The notes under the pieces: generated by a model
Seen by the model: the letters and a program-made list of their open reading frames with translations, nothing else
What the model was told of the DNA's origin: nothing
The model's database searches: none
Shown: positions 34,378 through 42,941 of the stretch, one piece after another
Numbering within the stretch: position 1 is the first letter of the stretch
How the letters are laid out: each line of letters opens with the position of its first letter
Position numbers and translations under genes: made by a program
Assembly: GCA_002492525.1 (NCBI GenBank)
Contig: DKZA01000046.1
Location: forward strand, 1-48,579
Source of the DNA: Lachnospiraceae bacterium UBA7086
Lineage (GTDB): Bacteria; Bacillota; Clostridia; Lachnospirales; Lachnospiraceae
Direction: 5' to 3'
DNA: 48,579 bases

Positions 34378-35427
34378 ATGAAAAAGAAAATAAGTATATT
34401 TGCGGCGCTGCTTGCGCCGGTCCTGCTTTTGACCGGCTGCGGCGACAAGGAGTTTTTAAAGGATATTAAGGCCAGCGACTATGTTACGCTGGGCAATTAT
34501 ATGGGGATTGAGGCGTCCGCCAACCAGCCTTCCGTGCCGGACGGACAGGTGGAGTATTTTATACAGCAGCAGTACCAGACACCGAATATGCTGACCAGGG
34601 AAGAGGCCGGCCGGGCCGTACAGGAAGGAGATATTGTAAACATTGACTTTGTAGGATATCTGGACGGAGAACCTTTTGAAGGCGGCACAGGGCAGGGATA
34701 CAATCTGACCATTGGTTCCGGGCAGTTTATTGCAGGATTTGAAGAGGGGCTGATCGGTGTAGAGATTGGAGAGAAAGTGAGCCTTGATCTGACATTTCCC
34801 GATCCCTATAAAGGAAATTCGGAATTGTCCGGTGCGCCGGTGGTATTTGATGTGACGGTCAACGGTATCCTGCCGGAACTGACGGATGAATTTGTACAGT
34901 CTTTGGGAGTCGGCGGCTGTCAGACGAGACAGGAATTGGAGGATACGATCTACGACATTTATTATCAGAGTGCGGTGGCCAGTTATGAAAATGAGATTGA
35001 GATGATCATGTCCAATACGATCATGGCGGGATGCACTTTTAAGAAAGAGCCCCCGGCAGGATTGGTGGAACGGTATCAGAATAGTATTGAGGTAACGCAG
35101 AGCAGGCAGGCCTCCAATAATGGAATGACATTGGCGCAGTATATGCAGGCGACCACAGGGCTTGATGAGGCAGGATACCGGGCCGAGTTTGAGAAAGCGG
35201 CGACAGAGATGGCACAGCGCTACATCATGTACCAGGCCATTGCCGATATGGAAGGGCTTGTGCCCACGGAGGAAGAGGTACAGCAGGAAATTGATGCCAT
35301 GGTGGAGATTTATGGATACGCTTCCGAGGAGGAACTGCTGAAGGAAGAAAGCAGGGAGAACATCAGTGAAGATTTGATGCGCAAGAATGTGGTGGCCTTC
35401 CTGATGGAAAATGGTAATATACAATAG
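34378..35427 (+). CDS. Trigger-factor-like FKBP-type peptidyl-prolyl isomerase lipoprotein
   Basis: The 349-residue lipoprotein starts at ATG 34378 after GAGGAG. The signal ends in LLLTGC with lipid anchor Cys21. An FKBP PPIase domain follows (about 75-170: EGDIVNIDFVGYLDGEPFEGG, then SGQFIAGFEEGLIGVEIGEK), followed by a trigger-factor-like C-terminal helical domain (about 170-345). It lacks the ribosome-binding N-domain of trigger factor, so it likely acts outside the membrane on secreted proteins, like PrsA in role but not in fold. A TATA-rich promoter region precedes it. asnS follows after 42 nt, possibly in the same transcript. Confidence 0.9.
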   Translation: MKKKISIFAALLAPVLLLTGCGDKEFLKDIKASDYVTLGNYMGIEASANQPSVPDGQVEYFIQQQYQTPNMLTREEAGRAVQEGDIVNIDFVGYLDGEPFEGGTGQGYNLTIGSGQFIAGFEEGLIGVEIGEKVSLDLTFPDPYKGNSELSGAPVVFDVTVNGILPELTDEFVQSLGVGGCQTRQELEDTIYDIYYQSAVASYENEIEMIMSNTIMAGCTFKKEPPAGLVERYQNSIEVTQSRQASNNGMTLAQYMQATTGLDEAGYRAEFEKAATEMAQRYIMYQAIADMEGLVPTEEEVQQEIDAMVEIYGYASEEELLKEESRENISEDLMRKNVVAFLMENGNIQ

Positions 35428-35469
35428 AAACAACGGTAGATTAAGGAGAGAAAGGCAGGAGTATTACAA

Positions 35470-36861
35470 ATGGATTTGACAGATATTAAGGCGTTATATC
35501 GTAACAGCGAAGCATATATTGACCAGGAAGTGACCGTCGGCGGATGGGTCAGAAGTATCAGGGATTCCAAGACTTTTGGATTTATCGTGATTAATGACGG
35601 CACTTTCTTTGAGCCGCTGCAGATTGTGTATGGCGATACCCTTGCTAATTTTGAGAGCATATCCAAACTGAATGTGGGTTCTGCCATTGTTGCCAGGGGA
35701 AAGATCGTGGCAACCCCGCAGGCAAAGCAGGCCTTTGAGATGCAGGCGGCGGAGATTCTGGTGGAAGGCGCTTCCACGGCGGATTATCCATTGCAGAAAA
35801 AAAGACATAGCTTTGAGTATCTGCGGACCATTTCCCATCTGCGGCCCAGGACGAATACGTTTCAGGCAGTTTTTCGGGTACGTTCTCTGATCGCTTATGC
35901 GATTCACACCTTTTTTCAGGAAAGAGGTTTTGTATATGTGCATACGCCGATTATTACAGGCAGTGACTGTGAGGGCGCAGGCGAGATGTTTCAGGTGACT
36001 ACCATGGATCTGCAGAATCTTCCGATGACAGAAGATGGAAAGGTGGATTACAGTCAGGATTTCTTTGGCAAGCCCACAAACCTTACGGTGAGCGGTCAGT
36101 TGAATGTGGAGACTTATGCTTTTGCTTTTAAGAATGTATATACCTTTGGGCCTACCTTCCGGGCGGAGAATTCCAACACTACCAGACATGCGGCGGAATT
36201 TTGGATGATTGAGCCGGAGATGGCTTTTGCAGATTTGACGGACGATATGATGGTGGCGGAAGCCATGTTAAAACATGTAATCCGTTATGTGTTGGAAAAT
36301 GCGCCGGAAGAGATGAATTTCTTTAATCAGTTTGTGGATAAAGGATTGATCGAGAGACTGAATCATGTGTTACATTCGGATTTTGCTCATGTGACTTACA
36401 CCGATGCAATTGAGATTTTAGAGAAGCATAACGATGAATTTGAGTATAAAGTGTCCTGGGGCTGTGATCTGCAGACAGAGCACGAGCGGTATCTGACGGA
36501 GAAAGAGTTTAAGCGCCCTGTTTTTGTGACGGATTATCCGAAAGAAATCAAAGCTTTCTACATGAAACTGAATGAGGATGGAAAGACAGTGGCAGCTATG
36601 GACTGCCTGGTGCCGGGAATCGGGGAGATTATCGGAGGCAGCCAGAGAGAGGACAGTCTGGAACTCTTAGAGCGCCGGATGGAAGAACTGGGACTAAGCA
36701 AGGAAGACTATCAGTTCTATTTGGATCTTAGAAAATACGGTTCCGTGAGACATGCAGGGTTTGGGCTTGGATTTGAACGGTGTGTGATGTATCTGACCGG
36801 TATGGGCAATATCCGGGATGTGGTACCTTTCCCGAGAACGGTGAATAACTGCGAATTGTAA
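35470..36861 (+). CDS. asnS: Asparaginyl-tRNA synthetase
   Basis: This class IIb synthetase charges tRNA-Asn. The 463 residues have an N-terminal OB-fold anticodon-binding domain (about 10-110: VTVGGWVRSIRDSKTFGFI) and a catalytic domain. Motif 2 is FRAENSNTTRHAAEFWMIEPE (about 230-250) and motif 3 GFGLGFERCVMYLTGM with the later NIRDVVPFPR (about 430-460). PRTNTFQAVFRVRS and the GSDCEGAGEMFQV loop are AsnRS-type. The gap before it is only 42 nt, too short for a T-box leader. The hydrolase gene follows after 35 nt. Confidence 0.96.
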   Translation: MDLTDIKALYRNSEAYIDQEVTVGGWVRSIRDSKTFGFIVINDGTFFEPLQIVYGDTLANFESISKLNVGSAIVARGKIVATPQAKQAFEMQAAEILVEGASTADYPLQKKRHSFEYLRTISHLRPRTNTFQAVFRVRSLIAYAIHTFFQERGFVYVHTPIITGSDCEGAGEMFQVTTMDLQNLPMTEDGKVDYSQDFFGKPTNLTVSGQLNVETYAFAFKNVYTFGPTFRAENSNTTRHAAEFWMIEPEMAFADLTDDMMVAEAMLKHVIRYVLENAPEEMNFFNQFVDKGLIERLNHVLHSDFAHVTYTDAIEILEKHNDEFEYKVSWGCDLQTEHERYLTEKEFKRPVFVTDYPKEIKAFYMKLNEDGKTVAAMDCLVPGIGEIIGGSQREDSLELLERRMEELGLSKEDYQFYLDLRKYGSVRHAGFGLGFERCVMYLTGMGNIRDVVPFPRTVNNCEL

Positions 36862-36896
36862 AAGAAGCGGGATTCGACAGTGGGCGGAAAACGGCG

Positions 36897-38132
36897 ATGA
36901 AGAAAAGATATACGAAAGGGATGTATTTCCTGTTAGCTTTCATATTGTGCCTGTTAGTGGTAGAACCGATATCGGCTACCACTATTTCCGATTTACAGGA
37001 GGATATTAAGAAAAACCAGTCCCAGCTGGATAAGACCAAGGATAAGATTTCTGATGTCCAGGATGCCCAGGAGGGCGTGGAGGAAGAGATTGCCGATTTG
37101 GATACGGAGATTGTGTCAATTCTGACGGATATTAATCTGATTGAGGATGCGATCGAGGATAAGGAAGAAGAGATTGCCGCTACGCAGGTGGAGTATGATG
37201 CGGCGGTTGCGGATAAGGAGGAACAGTACGCCTCCATGAAGATCCGGATTCAGTTCATGTATGAAAAGGGAGAGCTTTCCTATCTGCAAATGTTCTTTGG
37301 TTCCTCGAATATGGGGGATATGGTCAATAAGGCAAACTATGTGGAAGAACTATATAAGTACGACCGCAGACTTCTGGAAGAATATGAGGAGACGGTACAG
37401 AGAGTGGCGGCTCTGCAGGACAGACTGGAAGAGGATAAGTCTGAACTGGAGACTTCCAAGACAGAGTTAGAAGAAGGGCAGGCATACATGGAAGAAATGC
37501 TGGCTCAGAAAAAGGAAGAGTACGAAAATTATAATCATGTACTGGCGAAAGCAAGGCAGGAAGCGGCCAGCTACACTGCGAAGATCAAACAGGAGACTGC
37601 CCAGATCAGAAAGCTGGAAGAGGAAGAAAGAAAACGCCGGGAGGAAGAGGAGCGTAAGCGTAAAGAAGAGGAAGAGCGGCAGCGCAGGGAACAGGAAGCT
37701 CTGCAGGCCCAGAATCAGGAGAGTGAAGAGGGTGGTTCCTCGGAGAGCGGCAGTAAGGAAGTACCGAAACCTTCTTCTTCAGGCGGTGGCGGAAAAGGAC
37801 AGCAGATTGCGGATTATGCCTGTAAATTCATTGGCAATCCTTATGTGGCGGGCGGCACCAGCCTGACCAACGGGGCGGATTGTTCCGGGTTTGTGATGTC
37901 GGTCTATAAAGAATTTGGCATTTCCCTGCCCAGAAGTTCTTATGCGCAGTCCACGGCAGGCACAGGGGTTTCCTATTCGGAGGCCAGACCGGGCGATGTG
38001 ATTTATTACGGCGGTCATGTGGGGATCTACATAGGAAACGGACAGATTGTGCATGCCAGTACGGAACGGACGGGAATCAAGATTACTTCCGCCACCTATC
38101 GGAATATTATTACGGTGCGGCGGATTGTGTGA
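36897..38132 (+). CDS. Secreted peptidoglycan hydrolase, coiled coil plus NlpC/P60
   Basis: This is an exported D,L-endopeptidase-type cell-wall hydrolase of 411 residues. The signal peptide (1-28, LLAFILCLLVVEPISA) is followed by a long PcsB-like coiled coil (about 30-265) with a Glu/Arg/Lys-rich end, a Ser/Gly linker (about 275-300) and the NlpC/P60 domain. Catalytic residues are Cys329 (ADCSGF), His374 (GGHVGIYIG) and probably His386 (IVHAS). The PcsB-type coiled coil usually docks on FtsEX, which holds the enzyme inactive until division; that is family knowledge, and no ftsEX is in the window. The ribosome binding site is weak (GCGGAAAA). Confidence 0.92.
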   Translation: MKKRYTKGMYFLLAFILCLLVVEPISATTISDLQEDIKKNQSQLDKTKDKISDVQDAQEGVEEEIADLDTEIVSILTDINLIEDAIEDKEEEIAATQVEYDAAVADKEEQYASMKIRIQFMYEKGELSYLQMFFGSSNMGDMVNKANYVEELYKYDRRLLEEYEETVQRVAALQDRLEEDKSELETSKTELEEGQAYMEEMLAQKKEEYENYNHVLAKARQEAASYTAKIKQETAQIRKLEEEERKRREEEERKRKEEEERQRREQEALQAQNQESEEGGSSESGSKEVPKPSSSGGGGKGQQIADYACKFIGNPYVAGGTSLTNGADCSGFVMSVYKEFGISLPRSSYAQSTAGTGVSYSEARPGDVIYYGGHVGIYIGNGQIVHASTERTGIKITSATYRNIITVRRIV

Positions 38133-38440
38133 CGGATAAGGGAAAGATTCACAGGAAAAGATTTACCTGTATAAAGGGATTGACTTTTGGGGCTTTTTCA
38201 GGATATGATAGCAGTATCGGCCGGCAGGAAGCCGGATTGGGAAACAAGAGTTTCCGTATGAGAATACAGAATGTAGCAGAATGATGAGACATAAAAAGGA
38301 TCATTATTTGGAGTGCACAACTATAATATGACACAAATACAATAGAAAGCGTAAATAGGTATACACATGAAGGTATACGATTCTTCCAGGAAGGATTGTA
38401 TGCCTTTTTTGCTTTATAGCAGGAAGAAATGAGGATAAAG
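38133..38440 (+). promoter_or_regulatory. Leader region of the lar-nickel operon with promoter and attenuator
   Basis: No gene is visible in this 308-bp gap. A TATAAT at 38322-38327 is a good -10 without a matching -35. Downstream is a strong terminator-like hairpin, GGTATACGATTC (38372-38383) with GGATTGTATGCC (38393-38404) followed by six T (38405-38410), only 31 nt before ATG 38441. An extra GGTATAC at 38358-38364 repeats the start of the stem; being largely palindromic it could pair with it and block the terminator. Together these suggest transcription attenuation of the operon. Alternatively, the repeat is an operator. No known metal riboswitch consensus was recognised. Confidence 0.6.
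38372..38410 (+). terminator. Terminator hairpin in the lar leader
   Basis: A 12-bp stem with three G-T pairs, a 9-nt loop and T6. It is oriented on the plus strand, between the only plausible promoter and larE, so it either ends any upstream read-through or acts as an attenuator for the lar operon. Confidence 0.75.
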
Positions 38441-39187
38441 ATGGAATTAGCACAATTTTTTCAGGAAAATCCGAAAGCGGCACTGGCCTTTTCCGGCGGA
38501 GTGGATTCTGCATATTTGCTTTATGCAGCCGGACAGCTGGGAGCGGATGTGCAGGCATATTATGTGAAAAGCGCTTTTCAGCCGCGGTTTGAATTGGAGG
38601 ATGCCAAGCGGCTTTCGAGGCAGTTATCAGTAAGACTGCGGATTCTGGAGACAGATGTACTGGCAGACAGTATCATCGTGGATAATCTCGGCGACCGTTG
38701 TTATTATTGTAAAAAGAAGATTTTCGCGGCAATCGCCCAGGCGGCGGCAGAGGATGGCTATCGCGTGTTGTTGGACGGCACCAACGCATCCGATGAGGAG
38801 GGCGACCGGCCGGGGATGCGGGCGCTTAAAGAGTTGGAGGTGCGTTCGCCTCTGCGGGAGTGCGGCCTTACCAAAGAGGATGTGCGCAGGTTATCGAAGG
38901 AGGCGGGCCTTTTTACCTGGAATAAACCGGCGTACGCCTGTCTGGCTACCAGGATTCCTGCAGGAGAGCCTATCACCCGGGAGAAGCTTCAGGCTACCGA
39001 AGCGGCGGAGGATTATTTGTTTTCCTTAGGATTTACGGATTTTAGGGTGCGCAGGATGCAGGATACGGCCAGACTGCAGGTGCCGTCAGGACAGTTGGAG
39101 AAGGTTCTTCTTAAGCGAAAGGAGATCCTTACGGAATTAAAACGTTATTATGGAGCGGTTTTACTGGATTTGGAGGGAAGGGAATGA
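38441..39187 (+). CDS. larE: Nickel-pincer cofactor biosynthesis sulfur transferase LarE
   Basis: This ATP-dependent PP-loop enzyme converts the two carboxylates of pyridinium-3,5-biscarboxylate mononucleotide to thiocarboxylates. The 248 residues include the PP-loop SGGVDS (18-23). In the well-known Lactobacillus enzyme one Cys is a sacrificial sulfur donor. Here Cys87 and Cys90 (DRCYYCKKK) and Cys167 (YACLATRIP) form a three-cysteine set like the LarE branch that carries a [4Fe-4S] cluster and can recycle sulfur; that mode is inferred. ATG 38441 has GAGGA 5 nt upstream; ATG 38429 in frame is possible but its ribosome binding site is too close. larB overlaps by 4 bp (ATGA). Confidence 0.93.
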   Translation: MELAQFFQENPKAALAFSGGVDSAYLLYAAGQLGADVQAYYVKSAFQPRFELEDAKRLSRQLSVRLRILETDVLADSIIVDNLGDRCYYCKKKIFAAIAQAAAEDGYRVLLDGTNASDEEGDRPGMRALKELEVRSPLRECGLTKEDVRRLSKEAGLFTWNKPAYACLATRIPAGEPITREKLQATEAAEDYLFSLGFTDFRVRRMQDTARLQVPSGQLEKVLLKRKEILTELKRYYGAVLLDLEGRE

Positions 39188-39942
39188 ACAGTGATATCAA
39201 AAAAATCTTAGAAAACGTAAAAAACGGTAAAGTGTCGGTGGAAGAGGCACTTCTGGCTATTAAGAAACAGCCCTTTGAGGACATCGGCTATGCCAGAGTG
39301 GATATGCATCGGGGCATCCGGCAGGGTGCTGCGGAGGTGATTTACGGAGCGGGCAAGACGCCGGAACAGATCATCGGGATTGTGGATACGATGAAAAAGA
39401 ACGGGCAGCAGACCATCCTGATTACCAGGTTGTCTCCGGAGGCTGCCCGGCGTGTGACGGCGGAACATGAGATGGATTACCATGAGGAAGCCAGGATCGG
39501 GATTATCGGCAAAATGCCAAAGCCAGACGGTATTGGTAAAATTGTGGTAGCTACAGGCGGCACTTCGGATATTCCGGTGGCGGAGGAGGCGGCTCTTACC
39601 GCGCAGGTGCACGGCAATGAAGTGGTGCGTCTTTATGATGTAGGTGTGGCTGGACTGCACAGATTGTTGGCCTGTATGGACGACATCATGGAGGCTTCCG
39701 TGATCATTGCCATTGCAGGTATGGAGGGAGCCCTGGCCAGTGTGATCGGGGGACTGGCGGACTGTCCGGTGATCGCAGTGCCCACAAGCGTGGGATATGG
39801 GGCATCCTTTCAGGGAGTATCGGCCCTGCTTTCCATGTTAAATTCCTGTGCCAGCGGTGTGTCGGTGGTGAATATTGATAACGGTTACGGGGCTGGTTAT
39901 CTGGCCAGTCGAATCAATCACATGGAAGCCAAAAAGAAGTGA
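39184..39942 (+). CDS. larB: Pyridinium-3,5-biscarboxylic acid mononucleotide synthase LarB
   Basis: LarB carboxylates and hydrolyses nicotinic acid adenine dinucleotide, the first step to the nickel-pincer nucleotide. The 252 residues have an N-terminal helical domain (about 1-110) and a PurE-like C-terminal domain (VATGGTSDIPVAEEAALTA, about 122-140; VPTSVGYGASFQG, about 199-211). Cys222 (NSCASGV) and Glu181 (GMEGAL) match the catalytic pair described for the Lactobacillus protein. The start overlaps larE by 4 bp, so translation is coupled. A 53-nt gap with GGAGG leads to larC. Confidence 0.95.
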   Translation: MNSDIKKILENVKNGKVSVEEALLAIKKQPFEDIGYARVDMHRGIRQGAAEVIYGAGKTPEQIIGIVDTMKKNGQQTILITRLSPEAARRVTAEHEMDYHEEARIGIIGKMPKPDGIGKIVVATGGTSDIPVAEEAALTAQVHGNEVVRLYDVGVAGLHRLLACMDDIMEASVIIAIAGMEGALASVIGGLADCPVIAVPTSVGYGASFQGVSALLSMLNSCASGVSVVNIDNGYGAGYLASRINHMEAKKK

Positions 39943-39995
39943 CGGATAAACATATGGACGCAAAGAACCAAGAAAAGGTAAAACGGAGGTTAAGG

Positions 39996-41288
39996 ATGAA
40001 GACATTATATCTGGATTGTGGAATGGGCGCTGCGGGAGATATGCTCACGGCGGCGCTGTTGGAACTTTTGCCCGGACGGGAGGAGATAGTGGAAGAACTT
40101 AATGCTCTGGGAATCCCAGGGGTAGAGGTCAAGGCGGAAGCGGTAAGTAAGTGCGGTATCGGCGGTACGCATATTTCAGTGCGGATTCATGGGGAGGAAG
40201 AAGCGGAAATCATGCAGGAACACACCCGCGAACATGACCATGAGCATATGCATGAGCATGACCATACGCATGAGCACGACCATATGCATGAACATGACCA
40301 TGACCATACGCATGAGCATGAGCACGGCCATACGCATGACCATGACCATACACATCACCATCACAGCGGTATGCACGAGATAGAGCATATAGTGGAGAAT
40401 CTGCCCGTATCGGGACGGGTGAAGAAAGACATCCTGGCGGTTTTTGGCCTGATCGCGGAGGCGGAGAGCCATGTGCACGGCGTGCCGGTCACAGAGATTC
40501 ATTTTCATGAGGTGGGTACCATGGATGCCGTGGCGGATGTGGCGGCTGTATGTGTATTGATGGACAGACTGGCACCGGATCAGGTTATCGTATCGCCGGT
40601 GCATGTGGGCAGCGGCCAGGTGAAGTGTGCGCATGGGATATTGCCTGTACCGGCACCGGCAACGGCCTATATTCTGAAAGATGTGCCCATTTACGGCGGG
40701 GAGATTCGAGGAGAGCTCTGTACCCCGACGGGGGCGGCGCTATTAAAATATTTTGCGGACTGTTTCGGCGCCATGCCTGTTATGCGTACCACGGCAATCG
40801 GTTACGGCATGGGCAAAAAGGATTTTCCGGCGGCCAACTGTGTGCGTGCTTTGTTGGGCGAGACGGAAAGTACAGGGGATACCGTGGCGGAACTTTGCTG
40901 TAATGTGGATGATATGACTGCGGAGGCTGTGGGATTTGCCATGGAGACACTTCTGGCGGCAGGGGCGCTGGAGGTCTATACGGTTCCTGCAGGGATGAAG
41001 AAATCCCGGCCGGGCATTGTACTCAATGTCATGTGTAAAGAGTCCATGAAAGACGAGATGGTGAAGCTGATTTTCCGGCACACCACGACCATTGGTATCC
41101 GGGAAAACATTTCCAGAAGATATACGCTGGGCCGCTCCATAGAATATGTGCAGACCCAGTACGGTGAGATTCGCAAAAAGGTTTGTACCGGTTATGGTGT
41201 GACGCGGGAAAAGTATGAGTATGAGGATCTGGCGCGCGTTGCGCGAGAGAGAGGTCTGTCTGTGGGGGAGGTACTGGCAGCATTGTGA
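39996..41288 (+). CDS. larC: Nickel chelatase LarC with His-rich tract (single unbroken frame)
   Basis: LarC is the CTP-dependent enzyme that inserts nickel into the thiocarboxylated nucleotide to finish the NPN cofactor. ATG 39996 (430 aa) has GGAGG 6 nt upstream; an in-frame ATG at 39939 has none. The N-terminus LYLDCGMGAAGDM and later HGILPVPAPAT, ELCTPTGAALL and NVDDMTAE are family marks. In Lactobacillus plantarum larC is made as LarC1/LarC2 by ribosomal frameshifting, but here it is one continuous frame. Between them, residues 76-131 contain 27 His in an HD/HE/HT/HM pattern, probably nickel-binding. The ABC importer follows after 28 nt. Confidence 0.94.
   Translation: MKTLYLDCGMGAAGDMLTAALLELLPGREEIVEELNALGIPGVEVKAEAVSKCGIGGTHISVRIHGEEEAEIMQEHTREHDHEHMHEHDHTHEHDHMHEHDHDHTHEHEHGHTHDHDHTHHHHSGMHEIEHIVENLPVSGRVKKDILAVFGLIAEAESHVHGVPVTEIHFHEVGTMDAVADVAAVCVLMDRLAPDQVIVSPVHVGSGQVKCAHGILPVPAPATAYILKDVPIYGGEIRGELCTPTGAALLKYFADCFGAMPVMRTTAIGYGMGKKDFPAANCVRALLGETESTGDTVAELCCNVDDMTAEAVGFAMETLLAAGALEVYTVPAGMKKSRPGIVLNVMCKESMKDEMVKLIFRHTTTIGIRENISRRYTLGRSIEYVQTQYGEIRKKVCTGYGVTREKYEYEDLARVARERGLSVGEVLAAL
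40221..40388 (+). repeat. Imperfect CATGA(C/G) repeat coding a 27-His tract in larC
   Basis: About 165 bp of repeated CATGAC/CATGAG/CATACG hexamers encode alternating His with Asp, Glu, Thr or Met, ending in four consecutive His codons. The unit is a multiple of 3, so slippage would change length without breaking the frame. The tract is likely a nickel reservoir. Confidence 0.85.
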
Positions 41289-41316
41289 AAAGTTGTGCAT
41301 GAGATAGGGGGATAAG

Positions 41317-42921
41317 ATGAGGATGAGATGGAAAAATCATAGAAAGAAATTGAGAAACTACAGAAGATGCCGTCCCCTGATAATGCTCACAACCGTATTA
41401 TTGTTGACAGCCTGCGGTAAGACTGAGGAACAGACAACGGCAGGGGAGACAGAGGAGGCACAGGATAGTCACAGTACCTTGGTCTATGGCAGCGGCGATT
41501 ATACAAGAATCAATCCGGCCATGGATGAGCACGGGGAGATCAATCTGCTTCTTTTTAACGGACTTACGGCTCATAACGGCGATAATGAGGTGGTTCCCGG
41601 ACTGGCCAGAAGCTGGGAGTATGACGAGGCATCCTGCACTTATATGTTTTATTTGGAAGAGGGTGTGCAGTGGCATGATGGGGAACCATTTACGGCGTCC
41701 GATGTGAAGTTTACGATCGAGGCCATTATGGATCCCGATAATGGTTCTGAAAATGCGCCTAATTATGAAGATGTGGAGGAGATTCAGGTGGTGGATGACC
41801 ATACGGTTTCTTTTCGGCTGGCGGCGCCTAATGTGGCGTTTCTGGACTATATGACAATGGCGGTGCTTCCGGAGCATCTATTGGCAGGAGAGGACATGCA
41901 GGAGTCGGATTTCTTTCGGCATCCCATTGGAACTGGGCCCTATATGCTGGAAAGCTGGGACGAGGGGCAGGCCATTGTGTTGACCAGAAATGAGTCGTAT
42001 TTTCAGGGAGTACCCGGTATTGAGAAAGTGATTTTTAAGATTGTACCTGACGATAATGCCAAGGCAGTCCAGGTGGAATCGGGAGAGTTGGATCTTGCAT
42101 TGCTTCCGCCCAAAGACGCCAGGAACTTTGCAGAACGGGAGGGGTATGTCTGTTATACCATGGAGACTTCCGATTACCGGGGGATTCTGTTTAATTTCCA
42201 ACATGACTTCTGGAAGAAAAACAGAGACATTATTCCCGCAGTCTGTTATGCCATTGACAGACAGGCGATTGTGGACGCAGTCCTGTTGGGGCAGGGAATA
42301 CCGGCTTATGGGCCTTTGCAGCGCAACATCTACAATTATGAGGAAGTGGAGCATTATGATTATGATCCGGCAAAGTCCAGGGCGGTATTGGAGGATCTGG
42401 GATGCGTGATGGGAGAAGACGGCGTTTATATAAGAAACGGGCAGCCGCTTTCTTTCATAATCAGTGTGGGCGCGGGAGATCAGGTGCGTCTGGATATTGC
42501 CCAGGCGGCGGCCCAGCAGATCAAAGAAGTCGGAATTGATTGTAAGGTGGAGATTCCCACACAGATAGACTGGAGCGGCCAGATGGCTTATCTGATTGGC
42601 TGGGGAAGTCCTTTTGACGCGGATGATCACACCTATAAAGTGTTTGGAACAGATAAAGGAGCCAATTACAATGCGTATTCCAATGCCCTGGTAGATCAGT
42701 ATCTTGTGAAGGCGCGGCAGTCCGATGATTCTAAAGTCCGGGCGGAGAATTATGCCCGGTTTCAGGAAGAACTTGCCAAGGATCCTGCCTATGCCTTTAT
42801 CTGCTATATAGATGCCGATTATGTGGCCAAAGATACGATACATGGGATATCGCCCGATACCGTTATGGGACATCACGGTGTGGGGATTTTCTGGAATATA
42901 GCGCAATGGACGATGGAGTAA
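41317..42921 (+). CDS. Peptide/nickel-type ABC substrate-binding lipoprotein (family 5)
   Basis: This is a 534-residue extracellular binding protein of the DppA/OppA/NikA family. It has a basic N-terminus and a lipoprotein signal ending LLLTAC (Cys33), then a Thr/Glu-rich tether. Family marks are WEYDEASCTYMFYLEEGVQW near 110-130, PIGTGPYMLESW near 205-216 and GWGSPFDADDH near 428. Near the C-terminus, MGHHGVGIFWN provides adjacent His residues; His residues coordinate nickel complexes in several NikA-type proteins. Its position directly after larC, 28 nt apart, makes nickel or a nickel chelate the most likely ligand, but a peptide ligand is not excluded. Confidence 0.88.
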   Translation: MRMRWKNHRKKLRNYRRCRPLIMLTTVLLLTACGKTEEQTTAGETEEAQDSHSTLVYGSGDYTRINPAMDEHGEINLLLFNGLTAHNGDNEVVPGLARSWEYDEASCTYMFYLEEGVQWHDGEPFTASDVKFTIEAIMDPDNGSENAPNYEDVEEIQVVDDHTVSFRLAAPNVAFLDYMTMAVLPEHLLAGEDMQESDFFRHPIGTGPYMLESWDEGQAIVLTRNESYFQGVPGIEKVIFKIVPDDNAKAVQVESGELDLALLPPKDARNFAEREGYVCYTMETSDYRGILFNFQHDFWKKNRDIIPAVCYAIDRQAIVDAVLLGQGIPAYGPLQRNIYNYEEVEHYDYDPAKSRAVLEDLGCVMGEDGVYIRNGQPLSFIISVGAGDQVRLDIAQAAAQQIKEVGIDCKVEIPTQIDWSGQMAYLIGWGSPFDADDHTYKVFGTDKGANYNAYSNALVDQYLVKARQSDDSKVRAENYARFQEELAKDPAYAFICYIDADYVAKDTIHGISPDTVMGHHGVGIFWNIAQWTME

Positions 42922-42941
42922 CAGGAAAACGAGGTTTGCCT

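Noticed and set aside
35428..35469. T-box leader before asnS
   Set aside because: The gap is only 42 nt and no T-box sequence or specifier structure fits.
38133..38440. Known metal (NiCo or other) riboswitch before larE
   Set aside because: The leader from the -10 to the start is short, and I could not match any known riboswitch core; only a terminator and a direct repeat are clear.
40176..40634. Met/His-rich minus-strand frame opposite larC
   Set aside because: It is the complement of the CATGAC-type His repeat and has no gene signals.
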